64,000 nt of DNA. It comes from Cyclobacteriaceae bacterium (GTDB lineage: Bacteria; Bacteroidota; Bacteroidia; Cytophagales; Cyclobacteriaceae). Both the position numbers and the translations under genes were made by a program. Location: assembly GCA_019638235.1 (NCBI GenBank), contig JAHBUE010000001.1, forward strand, positions 496,001-560,000, read 5' to 3'. Under the pieces are notes generated by a model, which did not search any database, had not been told where the DNA came from, and saw only the letters and a program-made list of their open reading frames with translations. Shown piece by piece: positions 7,825 through 16,162 of the stretch (position 1 is its first letter; the number at the start of each line of letters is the position of its first letter).

Positions 7825-8709
7825 ATGGTTGATGCCTTTTTTAAATATCTCCAATACGAAAAGCGTGTAAGCAAGCACACGCTCCTGTCGTACCAAAACG
7901 ACCTCAGCCAATTTCAGGCATTCCTTTCAGAAGTATTTCCCGACCATCAGCCCGAATCTGCCGACTATGGCATTGTGCGTTCCTGGATTATTCAATTGGT
8001 TGACAGTGACATACAACCCGCATCAGTAAACAGGAAAATCGCCAGCCTGAAAACCTTCTACAAATTTCTTATGCGAGAGGAGGCCATCAAGAAAAACCCC
8101 ATGACCAAAATACGGGTGCTGAAAACGCAAAAGCGCCTACCTTCTTTTGTAAAGGAATCAGAAATGATAGGTCTGTTGGATAGAGGGGAATTTAAGGACA
8201 CGCTGAAAGGTTGGCGCGAAAGACTTATTATGGAGTTATTTTATGCTACCGGCATACGCCTTTCGGAGTTAATTACCCTGAAGGAAGTTCAGGTAGATTT
8301 AACCAATCACACCATTAAAGTTTTAGGAAAAAGAAATAAGGAAAGAGTAATCCCTTTTCCTAAAAGTATCGTTTCTATCTATAAGAACTACCGGAAAATC
8401 AGGAACAAAGAAGTGGAAATGAAAAATCATGGTTATGTTTTCGTAACAAAGAATGGCGACCCGTGTTACCCGATGATGGTTTACAGAATTGTGAAGGAAT
8501 ATTTATCGGATAAAAAAATAACTACGGAAAAGAAAAGTCCACACGTGTTGCGGCACACCTACGCCACACATTTATTAAACAAAGGCGCGGAAATAAATGC
8601 CGTAAAAGATTTATTAGGCCACAGCAGCTTAGCCGCTACACAAGTATACACGCATAACTCTATGGAAAAGATTAAAAAAGCCTACGACCAGGCACACCCG
8701 AAAGCCTAA
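7825..8709 (+). CDS. xerC: Tyrosine recombinase XerC/XerD
   Basis: Site-specific recombinase that resolves chromosome dimers at dif. The 294-residue product has the N-terminal SAM-like core-binding domain (about 1-85) and the C-terminal catalytic domain. Catalytic residues are all visible: Arg in ATGIRLSELITL, Lys in VLGKRNKERVIPF, the HxxR pair in HVLRHTYATHLL, His in LGHSSLAATQ, and the nucleophilic Tyr in VYTHNS. Bacteroidota have two Xer paralogues; the gene in the rpsU-hpf neighbourhood is often named xerC, but the C/D choice is not certain from sequence. It is not linked to any integrated element here, so it is a chromosomal Xer, not an integrase. Confidence 0.92.
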   Translation: MVDAFFKYLQYEKRVSKHTLLSYQNDLSQFQAFLSEVFPDHQPESADYGIVRSWIIQLVDSDIQPASVNRKIASLKTFYKFLMREEAIKKNPMTKIRVLKTQKRLPSFVKESEMIGLLDRGEFKDTLKGWRERLIMELFYATGIRLSELITLKEVQVDLTNHTIKVLGKRNKERVIPFPKSIVSIYKNYRKIRNKEVEMKNHGYVFVTKNGDPCYPMMVYRIVKEYLSDKKITTEKKSPHVLRHTYATHLLNKGAEINAVKDLLGHSSLAATQVYTHNSMEKIKKAYDQAHPKA

Positions 8710-8794
8710 AACAGTGCCTATGAAAAGATGACTACGTGTTTTTTAAAACCGGTGAAAACCGAAAAATGATGTTTAACCTTAAAATTTATTTCTT

Positions 8795-9097
8795 ATGAAA
8801 CTGAAAGTGCAATCCATCCATTTTGATGCCGACCGCAAGCTGGTTGATTTTATTCAAAAGAAAGTTGATAAACTCGAAACATATTTTGACCGCATGGTGG
8901 ATGGTGAAGTGTTCTTGCGACTAAACAATGAAGGCATTGAAAACAAAACCGTAGAAATAAAATTAAACCTGCCGGGCGACCAGCTTTTTGCAACCGAAAA
9001 AGCCCGCTCGTTTGAGGCAGCAACCGACCAGGCCACAGAAGCACTGAAAAACCAGTTGAAGAAATTCAAAACGAAAATAAAAGACGGCAGAGTGTAA
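8795..9097 (+). CDS. hpf: Ribosome hibernation-promoting factor, short form
   Basis: HPF/RaiA family protein of 100 residues that binds the 30S decoding region and inactivates ribosomes in stationary phase. MKLKVQSIHFDADRKLVDFIQKKVDKLETYFDRM is the typical start of the beta-alpha-beta-beta-beta-alpha fold, and FEAATDQATEALKNQLKKFK is the conserved second helix. There is no C-terminal dimerisation domain, so this is a short HPF. It lies 85 bases after xerC/D and is followed by a strong bidirectional terminator. Confidence 0.93.
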   Translation: MKLKVQSIHFDADRKLVDFIQKKVDKLETYFDRMVDGEVFLRLNNEGIENKTVEIKLNLPGDQLFATEKARSFEAATDQATEALKNQLKKFKTKIKDGRV

Positions 9098-9119
9098 CTA
9101 TTCATACATTGACAAACCG

Positions 9120-9156
9120 AAAAAATGCCCCGTGAAAAAATCATGGGGCATTTTTT
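9120..9156. terminator. Bidirectional terminator between hpf and the lipoprotein pseudogene
   Basis: TGCCCCGTGA (9126-9135) pairs with TCATGGGGCA (9141-9150) with one wobble. The stem is flanked by an A run at 9120-9125 and a T run at 9151-9156, so it can work in both directions. It ends hpf on the plus strand and the minus-strand pseudogene that stops at 9184. Confidence 0.9.
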
Positions 9157-9183
9157 ACGGTGGATGTTTTATGGAAACAACCT

Positions 9184-9687
9184 TTAGGTTAATATATAAG
9201 TCGTGTTCTCTAATAAGTCTTTTTTTCTCAACGCTTCCGAGGGGTTCATCTTGTGCGCATTGTACCAGTCAACGTATTTTTCCGACAACTCAACCAATTG
9301 TTTATTTGTCAGCCTTGACGGAGGGCCTGTTTCCATGTTAAGCAAACCCGGTTCAAGTGAAGGATGTTTTGTGCCAAGCCGCACACCATCAATTGTCCAG
9401 ATAATACATTCATTCAAAATTTTCGGAATTGTCATTTTGGATGATAACGGGTTGGTTGGGAATTGTGAGATTTCAGTTGTATCCCCCACGTACCTGATAA
9501 GTTGCCCTATGTGGTTCATTGAAAATGCGGGAAGTTCATGCCCGACTTTTTCAAACTAGTTTCCGCTTTTTAGCAGGCTTACAAATTGCCCAACATTGGG
9601 TTTGTTTAAATCGAAATCTTTTTCGGTGCAGGAATTTGTTGCTATTACCAAAAGAGTCAACCAGAGGAGAGTTGGCTTTGTTTTCAT
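9184..9687 (-). pseudogene. Lipoprotein gene interrupted by an in-frame amber codon (DUF4943-like)
   Basis: Translating the minus strand from the ATG at 9687-9685 gives a lipoprotein signal peptide, MKTKPTLLWLTLLVIATNSC, with Cys20 as the likely lipidated residue. The frame then continues through DFDLNKPNVGQFVSLLKSGN to a TAG at 9558-9556. After the stop the same frame runs on without further interruption for 124 codons (FEKVGHELPAFSMNHIGQL onward) to the TAA at 9184. The two halves read as one protein of about 167 residues; the pattern suggests small Bacteroidota lipoproteins such as DUF4943, from memory only. The second half alone could start at the ATG 9519 but would lack the export signal. 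Either a nonsense mutation, a sequencing error or readthrough. Confidence 0.7.
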
Positions 9688-9758
9688 TTTCTTTCTGTTT
9701 TAATGCCTGTTAGACACCGTTTTTTACGAAAAGGTTGGAATTTTTAGCAGAAGTGAGG

Positions 9759-10424
9759 TCAATTTTTTGAAATCAACTTTTTCTTCTTCGCTATCTCTGC
9801 ATACAGCTTGAGATTTTCATTTCCTGAAAGCTCAATCGCCCGGGTAATCTCAATTACCGCTTTGTCGTGAAGCCCCTTTTGATTGAAAATGTAGGCGCTT
9901 GCGAGATTTGCATCATAGTCAGTATCGTCCAGTGACTTAATAGAATCGATGCTTTGCAAGGCCATATCAAATTCCTTTGCCTGAATAAGTCTATAAACCT
10001 TTTTATGTAACAAAGACTTGACAGAGTCCATACTCACCTCTGTTTCAATCCTGGTCGATAATTCTTTAATTACTTTTTTGTTTAACTCAGTCGTATCTGT
10101 GGGATATCCCTTGTCGTATAGTTCGTTGACCGCAGCAAAATAATTTTCACATGTACGTGTCATGTCTATCATAATGTGCAGAGTAAACATGGAAAGTTTA
10201 TACTTAATAGTGTCTTGATTTATTATTCCGGAAGATTGCCATTCATCATTCTTATTGTTCACAATTTGCTGTAAACACGGACTAAGCCTGTCGTCAATAG
10301 TGCCTGTTGTTTGAGAGTTAAAGCAAGCACAGAGTTCAATAGATGCGCCCTCTATCGATAATTCCGACTTCGTTCCACATGCCTCAAGAATAAGCACTAC
10401 TAAAATCAAAGCCCAGGTTTTCAT
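9759..10424 (-). CDS. Hypothetical lipoprotein with TPR-like helices
   Basis: The 221-residue product begins MKTWALILVVLILEACGTKS, a lipoprotein signal with Cys16 as acylation site, so it is probably anchored in a membrane facing the periplasm or cell surface. The mature N-terminal part has several cysteines (CACFNSQ, SPCLQQ, RTCENYF), possibly disulfide-forming. The last 90 residues form helix pairs resembling tetratricopeptide repeats: KEFDMALQSIDSIKSLD and KGLHDKAVIEITRAIELSG, where a Lys-Ala pattern recurs every 30-odd residues. I do not recognise a named family. It lies in the small accessory block between hpf and metK. Confidence 0.7.
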   Translation of the reverse strand: MKTWALILVVLILEACGTKSELSIEGASIELCACFNSQTTGTIDDRLSPCLQQIVNNKNDEWQSSGIINQDTIKYKLSMFTLHIMIDMTRTCENYFAAVNELYDKGYPTDTTELNKKVIKELSTRIETEVSMDSVKSLLHKKVYRLIQAKEFDMALQSIDSIKSLDDTDYDANLASAYIFNQKGLHDKAVIEITRAIELSGNENLKLYAEIAKKKKLISKN

Positions 10425-10437
10425 TTTGAATTTATTT

Positions 10438-10746
10438 TTACAGGCAATTTTGCCTTTTAGAAACCCCTAACCCTTGCCTAAGAATCAAAATCAAATCCGG
10501 CCGCACCGCGTTAGATTCTTCATTTAAGAATACATCGAAAGGAGAAACAAAAATCTCACCCGATTTCTTTGATTTTACAAAGTTTCCAACCTGAATAGTT
10601 AGTTCGGTAACTAAACATTGGTGTTTTCCAACCGGGCTTGGCGACATATACAGTTGATTATTGATGACCCCGGCCAATGTGCCTTCGGGAAACATTTTAA
10701 ATACTTCCATTAAGGTGCGTGGCGGATGAGTGAGCGTTTCTTGCAT
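10438..10746 (-). pseudogene. Truncated Uma2-family (DUF820, PD-(D/E)XK-type) gene
   Basis: Uma2 proteins are about 180-200 residues long and have a restriction-endonuclease-like fold; their function is unsettled. This 102-residue product matches the N-terminal half well: EGTLAGVINNQLYMSPSPVGKHQ, then GEIFVSPFDVFLNEESNAVRPDLILI. The last is the conserved segment that carries the first acidic residue. The protein then breaks off at GLGVSKRQNCL, before the E-x-K part of the putative active site. The next gene begins 14 bases later, so the missing half is not nearby in another frame. A decayed fragment, part of an accessory block with another interrupted gene. Confidence 0.7.
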
Positions 10747-10876
10747 GGAATAAATTTACAACTTTTGCCACAAATAGAAACCTGGTCATTCAGAGCAACT
10801 TCAAAAAGTGTTTTTTTATGGCTTACCGTTCAGCAGGCTCTAAATCAGTAAAGGGTTTGAAACGGACCGAATTTGC

Positions 10877-11989
10877 TTAAAAGCTATAGGCTACTTGAAA
10901 ATTCACATATCGTTGAATCGAATCAAAATTGCTATATGATCCAACAACGTCATGCTCGTAACGCACAGTGATTGACAATTTATGTTTGGGTGAAACGAAT
11001 CCTTCCCAGCCAACACCCAAAAGAACAGTGCTCGTAAAGGTTTGATTTGGTTTTAACATTCTGTGAGATAAAATACCCGTATTAGAGTAATCCAAAACCA
11101 CATAAGGTGCAACACCAGGATTTACAAAAAAGCCATGGTGCCCAGGTTGAAAAAATCGCTTTATTGAAATCGGGAATCTCAGGTTTTTGCTGGTGAACTC
11201 AATCCCGTTTTCTGAATCCTCCTTGATTGAGTTATTAAAATATATCGCCTGTATATTAAGCATGTACTTATGATGAAACTCTTTTGGAATAAAGTCGGCA
11301 GAAGCCCCAATAGCAAAACCATACTGGGGTAGAAATTTCCGGGTAGTGTTATGAATGGTCAACAGCGTGGTGTTCACTCCAAGAACAACACCGGGCTTGA
11401 TTCTGGTCTTCTTGGTGTTTGTGGTGAATCCTTTACACTGATTGTATTTTTTTACTGCGTTCGATAGTTTGGATATTGAAATACCTGTTAAGTCACCAGC
11501 ATTTGACTGCCAACAATCACTTAAAAAATTTTTTATAGCACCTACAGTTTTTATTTCAAGAAGGTTTTTGTCGGCAATTTCATCTGATGATGAATAAACT
11601 GTTTTTCCAACAGGAAGATGAAACTGAAGCATTTCATCTTCTTTTGACAGAACATGCAGAGTTCCTAAGGTTGACAAAGTAACAGGCCCTTTAATAGCTA
11701 TTTCTGTAAAAATATTTTTACCGGATTCATTCTCCTTTATAGATAGAAAATGAGCGTCATAGGAACTCAAGTAAAAACCCTCAAGTTCATTAGCAGTAAG
11801 AGTTCTTGTTTCGTTAGTCTCATTCGATTTAAAGAGGAGGACGCTCTTCTTGTTTTTCGAAGGAGAGTAGCTAATCATGCCACTTTTGTTTTCACCATTT
11901 TCGATGATATAACCCTGAAGGAATTTTTGCGCAATCGATACTTGTGCAAAAAGCAGGATAAGGAATAATGCACCAAAAAATCTAATCAT
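10877..11989 (-). CDS. Putative outer-membrane beta-barrel protein
   Basis: The 370-residue product has a Sec signal peptide (MIRFFGALFLILLFAQVSIAQ, cleavage after the AQ). A soluble N-terminal region of about 170 residues follows (GYIIENGENKSGMISYSP, FYLSSYDAHFLSI). The C-terminal half of about 180 residues consists of alternating polar/hydrophobic strands and ends in an aromatic residue (YVNFQVAYSF), as outer-membrane barrels do. The barrel part resembles small PorT/OmpW-like barrels of Bacteroidota. Substrate or role cannot be read from the sequence. The gene is AT-rich relative to metK next to it and shows no cotranscribed partner. Confidence 0.7.
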   Translation of the reverse strand: MIRFFGALFLILLFAQVSIAQKFLQGYIIENGENKSGMISYSPSKNKKSVLLFKSNETNETRTLTANELEGFYLSSYDAHFLSIKENESGKNIFTEIAIKGPVTLSTLGTLHVLSKEDEMLQFHLPVGKTVYSSSDEIADKNLLEIKTVGAIKNFLSDCWQSNAGDLTGISISKLSNAVKKYNQCKGFTTNTKKTRIKPGVVLGVNTTLLTIHNTTRKFLPQYGFAIGASADFIPKEFHHKYMLNIQAIYFNNSIKEDSENGIEFTSKNLRFPISIKRFFQPGHHGFFVNPGVAPYVVLDYSNTGILSHRMLKPNQTFTSTVLLGVGWEGFVSPKHKLSITVRYEHDVVGSYSNFDSIQRYVNFQVAYSF

Positions 11990-12018
11990 AGATTCATCAA
12001 CATTAACTAAGATTAAAA

Positions 12019-12034
12019 GTTGGTTCTTACCAAC
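12019..12034. terminator. Weak terminator hairpin between metK and the beta-barrel gene
   Basis: GTTGGT (12019-12024) and ACCAAC (12029-12034) form a 6-bp stem with a TCTT loop. On the minus strand the stem is preceded by T6 and followed by TTTTAAT. It lies 28 bases after the metK stop at 12063. Confidence 0.55.
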
Positions 12035-12062
12035 AAAAAAGCAAGAAATCCGGTTTCGATGC

Positions 12063-13319
12063 TCACCCCAACTTAAACGCCTTCTTCACAGCAGCAACAT
12101 AATCTAATTTTTCCCAGGGAAACAACTCAACCTTTACGCGCTTCTCGCTTTTCTTCCCTTTGTTGAAAATCTTTTCAACGGTTTTTGGTTCGCGCCCCAG
12201 ATGGCCGTAAGCTGCCGTTTCAGAATAAATAGGCGAGCGCAGATTAAAACGCTTCTCAATAAAATACGGACGCATGTCGAAAATCTTTTCAACACGCCTC
12301 GCAATTTCACCATCACTTAACTTGACGTTAGCGGTGCCGTACGTGTTTATATATAAGCCTACCGGTTTAGCCACACCAATGGCATACGCCACCTGCACCA
12401 ACACCTCCTCGCACACACCGGCTGCCACTAAGTTTTTGGCAATGTGCCGTGTGGCATAAGCTGCGGAGCGGTCAACTTTTGAAGGGTCTTTTCCTGAAAA
12501 AGCGCCACCACCGTGGGCGCCTTTACCACCATAGGTATCTACAATAATTTTTCTTCCGGTAAGTCCGGTATCGCCATGTGGGCCACCGATAACAAATTTA
12601 CCCGTAGGGTTGATGAAATATTTAATATCGTTGTTGAAGAGTTTATGCACACGCTTCGGCAATTTTTTCATTACGCGCGGCACAAGAATATTAATCACAT
12701 CTTCTTTAATCTTTTTCAACATCGGAGCATCCTTGCCAAAATCATCGTGCTGGGTAGAAACAACAATGGCATCTATCCTTATAGGTTGATTGTTGTCATC
12801 GTATTCAATCGTTACCTGCGATTTTGAATCGGGGCGCAGGTAGGTCATCTGTTTTCCTTCTCTCCTAATCGCGGCAAGCTCGCGTAACAGCGAGTGCGCA
12901 ATTTCTAACGGAAGCGGCATGTAGTTATCCGTTTCGTTTGTGGCATAGCCAAACATCATGCCCTGGTCGCCCGCGCCTTGTTCTTCTTTTTTCTTACGCT
13001 CAACACCCTGGTTAATATCGGGTGATTGCTCATGAATAGCCGAAAGAATGCCGCATGAATTTGCCTCGAACATGTACTCGCTTTTAGTGTACCCGATTTT
13101 TCGGATTACTTCGCGGGCAATATCCTGCACATCAAGGTAGGCTTCTGATTTCACCTCACCGGCCAATACAACCTGCCCGGTTGTTACCAATGTTTCGCAA
13201 GCTACTTTTGAGTTGGGGTCGTAGGCTAAAAAGTAATCAATGAGCGCGTCAGAAATCTGGTCGGCAACTTTGTCGGGGTGGCCCTCGGAAACAGACTCCG
13301 AGGTGAATAAATACGGCAT
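12063..13319 (-). CDS. metK: S-adenosylmethionine synthetase
   Basis: MetK makes SAM from methionine and ATP, releasing phosphate and diphosphate. The 418-residue product has all three domains. Motifs include [18 protein letters not shown] (substrate loop with the catalytic His), [36 protein letters not shown] and [27 protein letters not shown]. Length is that of the Bacteroidota type, slightly longer than E. coli's 384. It has its own promoter at 13357-13386 with a leader of only about 30 bases, too short for any known SAM riboswitch. SAM from this enzyme feeds the methyltransferase encoded just upstream. Confidence 0.98.
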   Translation of the reverse strand: MPYLFTSESVSEGHPDKVADQISDALIDYFLAYDPNSKVACETLVTTGQVVLAGEVKSEAYLDVQDIAREVIRKIGYTKSEYMFEANSCGILSAIHEQSPDINQGVERKKKEEQGAGDQGMMFGYATNETDNYMPLPLEIAHSLLRELAAIRREGKQMTYLRPDSKSQVTIEYDDNNQPIRIDAIVVSTQHDDFGKDAPMLKKIKEDVINILVPRVMKKLPKRVHKLFNNDIKYFINPTGKFVIGGPHGDTGLTGRKIIVDTYGGKGAHGGGAFSGKDPSKVDRSAAYATRHIAKNLVAAGVCEEVLVQVAYAIGVAKPVGLYINTYGTANVKLSDGEIARRVEKIFDMRPYFIEKRFNLRSPIYSETAAYGHLGREPKTVEKIFNKGKKSEKRVKVELFPWEKLDYVAAVKKAFKLG

Positions 13320-13356
13320 ATAGTAATGATTAGGATTTAGTGCATGATTAAGTGGG

Positions 13357-13386
13357 CAAATTTAGACGATTGCCAATAAAACCAAA
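13357..13386 (-). promoter_or_regulatory. Promoter of metK
   Basis: The minus strand has TTTG at 13386-13383 and TAAATTTG at 13364-13357, separated by 18 bases, the standard Bacteroidota arrangement. Start of transcription is expected near 13350. Confidence 0.75.
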
Positions 13387-13394
13387 ACTGTATT

Positions 13395-14105
13395 TCAGGC
13401 TAAGAACAGGAACACGGCAGGTAATTTCGGCCATGATGTTGAGGTGCTTCGCCATGCCTTGACCGGCATGGTTTTAACAGACTCTTCTTTACCGGTAACA
13501 TCAAGCGCAACGCAAAGTCGTGTTTCATCGTGCAACGTTTTCAACAGGTTTGAAAAAATGGCATTGTTCCGATAAGGGGTTTCAATAAATACCTGGGTCT
13601 GGTTTTTGGTGCGCGATTCCTGCTCAAAACTTTTAATGGCCTTGCGGCATTCGGCAGCATCTACCGGCAGGTAACCCTGAAAGGCAAACCGCTGTCCGTT
13701 AAGCCCGGAAGCCATCAGCGCAAGCAAGAGCGAAGACGGCCCCACTAAAGGCACTACACGTATGTTATGACGGTGTGCGTACGCAACGGCCATTGCGCCA
13801 GGGTCGGCAACACCGGGGCAGCCAGATTCAGAAAGGATGCCTATATCGTTTCCGTTTAAAAGCGGGGCAAGCAATTCCGAAAGTGCTGCTTCATCAGTGT
13901 TTTTATCCAGCACATCAAACTGAAGTTCTTCAATCGATTTAAAAATTTTCAGGCCGCTCAAATACCTGCGCGCTGTTCGCACATCTTCAGCTAAAAAATT
14001 TCGTAAGTGTTTAATGCTTTCGGTAACGTGCAAGGGTATAACCCTATCAACTGTTTCGTCAGCAATAGTTGTTGGTATAAGATAAAGTGTTCCCTTACCC
14101 GGCAT
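13395..14105 (-). CDS. SAM-dependent methyltransferase, tetrapyrrole-methylase fold (RsmI-like)
   Basis: The 236-residue product has the tetrapyrrole methylase fold shared by RsmI, the 16S rRNA C1402 2'-O-methyltransferase, and the corrin methylases. Visible motifs: GTLYLIPTTIAD at the N-terminus, GNDIGILSESGCPGVADPGAMAVAYAH (SAM-binding, close to the RsmI SDAGTPGISDPG motif) and VVPLVGPSSLLLALMASGLNGQRFAFQGYLP. It differs from classical RsmI in the N-terminus (TTIADETVDRVIP) and is a known Bacteroidota variant. The start codon overlaps the end of the upstream esterase gene by 11 bases, indicating translational coupling. The RNA substrate is inferred only. Confidence 0.85.
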   Translation of the reverse strand: MPGKGTLYLIPTTIADETVDRVIPLHVTESIKHLRNFLAEDVRTARRYLSGLKIFKSIEELQFDVLDKNTDEAALSELLAPLLNGNDIGILSESGCPGVADPGAMAVAYAHRHNIRVVPLVGPSSLLLALMASGLNGQRFAFQGYLPVDAAECRKAIKSFEQESRTKNQTQVFIETPYRNNAIFSNLLKTLHDETRLCVALDVTGKEESVKTMPVKAWRSTSTSWPKLPAVFLFLA

Positions 14106-14859
14106 TCAAAAAAGATAAAACAACCTGTACAAACTCTTCCGGTTTTTCGGCCTGCACCCAATGACCGGTGTCCATAGTTACCATTGTTGAGTTGGGGAAA
14201 ATCTCTTTAATGCTATCACGGTCTTCATCTAATATGTAATCTGATTTGGAACCACGAATAAACAACGTGCTCTTTTCAACTTTACCATCATACACTAAGC
14301 CCCCGCTTATCATCTCCAGGTTTTTATCAATTACCGGAAGGTTAATCCGCCAGCCAAAGCCGCCTTCGGGCTTGCGCACTAAGTTCTTTAATAAAAACTG
14401 CCGTACAGCCTCGCTTGAAATGTGCGCTGCCAGCGCATCGTTGGCTTCCTGCCGCGATTGAACCGCGTCAATCGGAATGGCTTTTAATCCTTCAACAATG
14501 TGGTCGTGCCGAACATCGTAAGCCTTGGGCGCTATGTCAACCACAACCAGTTTACTGAATTTATCAGGGTGCGCCAACGCAAAGTTCATAGCCGCTTTGC
14601 CGCCCATTGAATGACCAATGATTACAGGGTTATCAATGTGGTGGTCTTCAATAAAATTCAGAATATCGTTACTTAATGCGTTGTAGTTAAACTCATCGCT
14701 ATGGGGCGACTGCCCGTGATTGCGCTGGTCAACTACCCAAACGTGGTACTGTTCGCCCAACATTTTTGCCTGGGGCAGCCAGTTATCAGACGAGCCCATT
14801 AATCCATGAAGGATAATAACGGGTTTGCCCTGTCCGTATTCGCGATAGAATAACTTCAT
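14095..14859 (-). CDS. Alpha/beta hydrolase (YbfF-like esterase)
   Basis: The 254-residue product is an alpha/beta-hydrolase. The oxyanion motif HGLMGSSDNW is at residues 18-27, the nucleophile elbow is GHSMGGKAA with the catalytic Ser, the acid is probably in FIRGSKSDYI, and the catalytic His is in DTGHWVQAEKPEEF. The overall layout (VWVVDQRNHGQSPHSDEFNY, LVVVDIAPKAY) matches the YbfF acyl-CoA/ester thioesterase group. The physiological substrate is unknown. The ATG at 14859 lies only 4 bases after a perfect -7 box (14871-14864), so the mRNA may be leaderless. Its 3' end overlaps the methyltransferase gene by 11 bases. Confidence 0.9.
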   Translation of the reverse strand: MKLFYREYGQGKPVIILHGLMGSSDNWLPQAKMLGEQYHVWVVDQRNHGQSPHSDEFNYNALSNDILNFIEDHHIDNPVIIGHSMGGKAAMNFALAHPDKFSKLVVVDIAPKAYDVRHDHIVEGLKAIPIDAVQSRQEANDALAAHISSEAVRQFLLKNLVRKPEGGFGWRINLPVIDKNLEMISGGLVYDGKVEKSTLFIRGSKSDYILDEDRDSIKEIFPNSTMVTMDTGHWVQAEKPEEFVQVVLSFLNAG

Positions 14860-14863
14860 TGCT

Positions 14864-14871
14864 CAAAAATA
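14864..14871 (-). promoter_or_regulatory. -7 box directly before the esterase ATG (leaderless candidate)
   Basis: TATTTTTG on the minus strand, followed by AGCA and then the ATG. No clear TTG at -33. Transcription would begin at or within a base or two of the start codon. Confidence 0.55.
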
Positions 14872-14905
14872 AGCAATCCAAAATCTACGAACCGGAATAG
14901 GGAAG

Positions 14906-14913
14906 TATATTTG
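14906..14913 (+). promoter_or_regulatory. -7 box of lysA
   Basis: TATATTTG, a perfect TAnnTTTG match, 16 bases before the lysA ATG at 14930. The divergent esterase promoter is 35 bases away, so the two regulatory regions overlap. Confidence 0.6.
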
Positions 14914-14929
14914 AACTTAAATTTATTAT

Positions 14930-16162
14930 ATGGAACTAAGGGAAGGTTCGTATTTCATTCAAAACGTAAAGGCGCTTGACATAGCGGAGCAATTCGGCAC
15001 ACCGGTTTATGTTTATGATGCCAACAAAATTTTGCATCAGCTTAACACCCTTAAAACCGCTTTCGCGGATGTGGACGTTAAAATCAAGTATGCGGTTAAG
15101 GCGCTGTCGAACCTGTCCATTCTCAGGTTGCTGAAAAAAAATGGTTCCGGTGCCGATGTGGTTTCCATACAGGAAGCACACCTTGCCCTGAAAGCCGGCT
15201 TTTTGCCTTCCGAAATTATGTTCTCGCCAAATTGTGCCGACTTCAGCGAAATAGAAGAAGCCGTAAAACTTGGCCTTGTGATAAACATTGACAATTTACC
15301 TTTTCTGAAAAAATTTGGCGCAAAGTATGGAAGTTCATACCCATGCTCCATACGGTTAAACCCCCATATTATGGCGGGCGGAAACATAAAAATATCAACC
15401 GGCCACAGCGACTCCAAGTTTGGCATTTCCGTACATCAGCTTGCGCAGATACTTGACGTTGTGAAACAATACACTATTAAAATTGAGGGACTGCACATAC
15501 ACACGGGGTCGGATATTACCGAAACCGATGTGTTCCTGAAAATGGCCGACATCTTTTTTAGTGTTGCCCATAGTTTTTCCGATCTGAAGTTTATCGATTT
15601 CGGAAGCGGCTTCAAGGTTTCGTACAAAGAAGGAGATAAGGTTATGGATGTTGCTGATCTTGGCGTGAAACTTACAGAACGGTTCAATATATTTTGCAAA
15701 CAATATGGCCGCAACCTTGAGTTGTGGTTTGAGCCGGGCAAATTTATTGTGAGTGAGTCGGGGCACTTGCTGGCAAAAACCACGTTAATAAAATCAACAC
15801 CTTCAACAACATTTGTTGGCGTTAACACCGGGCTTAATCATTTATTGCGCCCCATGATGTACGATGCCTATCATCATATACTGAACATCTCAAACCCAAC
15901 AGGAGAGCAACATGTATATACCGTTGTGGGCTACATTTGCGAAACCGATACCATTGGTGCAGGCAGAAAATTAAATGAAGTAAGCGAAGGCGACATTTTG
16001 GCTATTAAAAATGCAGGAGCCTACGGATTTTCAATGGCTTCCAATTACAACTCGCGCTTACGGCCTGCCGAAGTGTTGGTGATCAATGATGAGGCAAAGC
16101 TGATTAGAGAAAGGGAGAACTTTGAAGATTTATTGAAAGGCCAGGTTGAAATAGATTTGTAG
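14930..16162 (+). CDS. lysA: Diaminopimelate decarboxylase
   Basis: PLP enzyme of fold type III that makes lysine from meso-diaminopimelate, the last step of lysine synthesis. The 410-residue product shows the PLP-binding Lys in IKYAVKALSNLSIL, GLHIHTGSDI, the glycine-rich phosphate loop DFGSGFKV, the EPGKFIVSESG motif, the active-site Cys in GYICETDTIG, and the C-terminal NAGAYGFSMASNYNSRLRPAEVLV. Length and order are normal. Its stop codon directly abuts the stop codon of the convergent radical SAM gene, with no base in between. Confidence 0.97.
   Translation: MELREGSYFIQNVKALDIAEQFGTPVYVYDANKILHQLNTLKTAFADVDVKIKYAVKALSNLSILRLLKKNGSGADVVSIQEAHLALKAGFLPSEIMFSPNCADFSEIEEAVKLGLVINIDNLPFLKKFGAKYGSSYPCSIRLNPHIMAGGNIKISTGHSDSKFGISVHQLAQILDVVKQYTIKIEGLHIHTGSDITETDVFLKMADIFFSVAHSFSDLKFIDFGSGFKVSYKEGDKVMDVADLGVKLTERFNIFCKQYGRNLELWFEPGKFIVSESGHLLAKTTLIKSTPSTTFVGVNTGLNHLLRPMMYDAYHHILNISNPTGEQHVYTVVGYICETDTIGAGRKLNEVSEGDILAIKNAGAYGFSMASNYNSRLRPAEVLVINDEAKLIRERENFEDLLKGQVEIDL

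Noticed and set aside
7825..8709. Tyrosine recombinase as integrase of an element
   Set aside because: It sits in the conserved rpsU-xer-hpf cluster with full-length XerC/D features; no attachment repeats or cargo genes.
13320..13394. SAM riboswitch before metK
   Set aside because: The leader after the promoter is only about 30 bases, too short for known SAM riboswitches.
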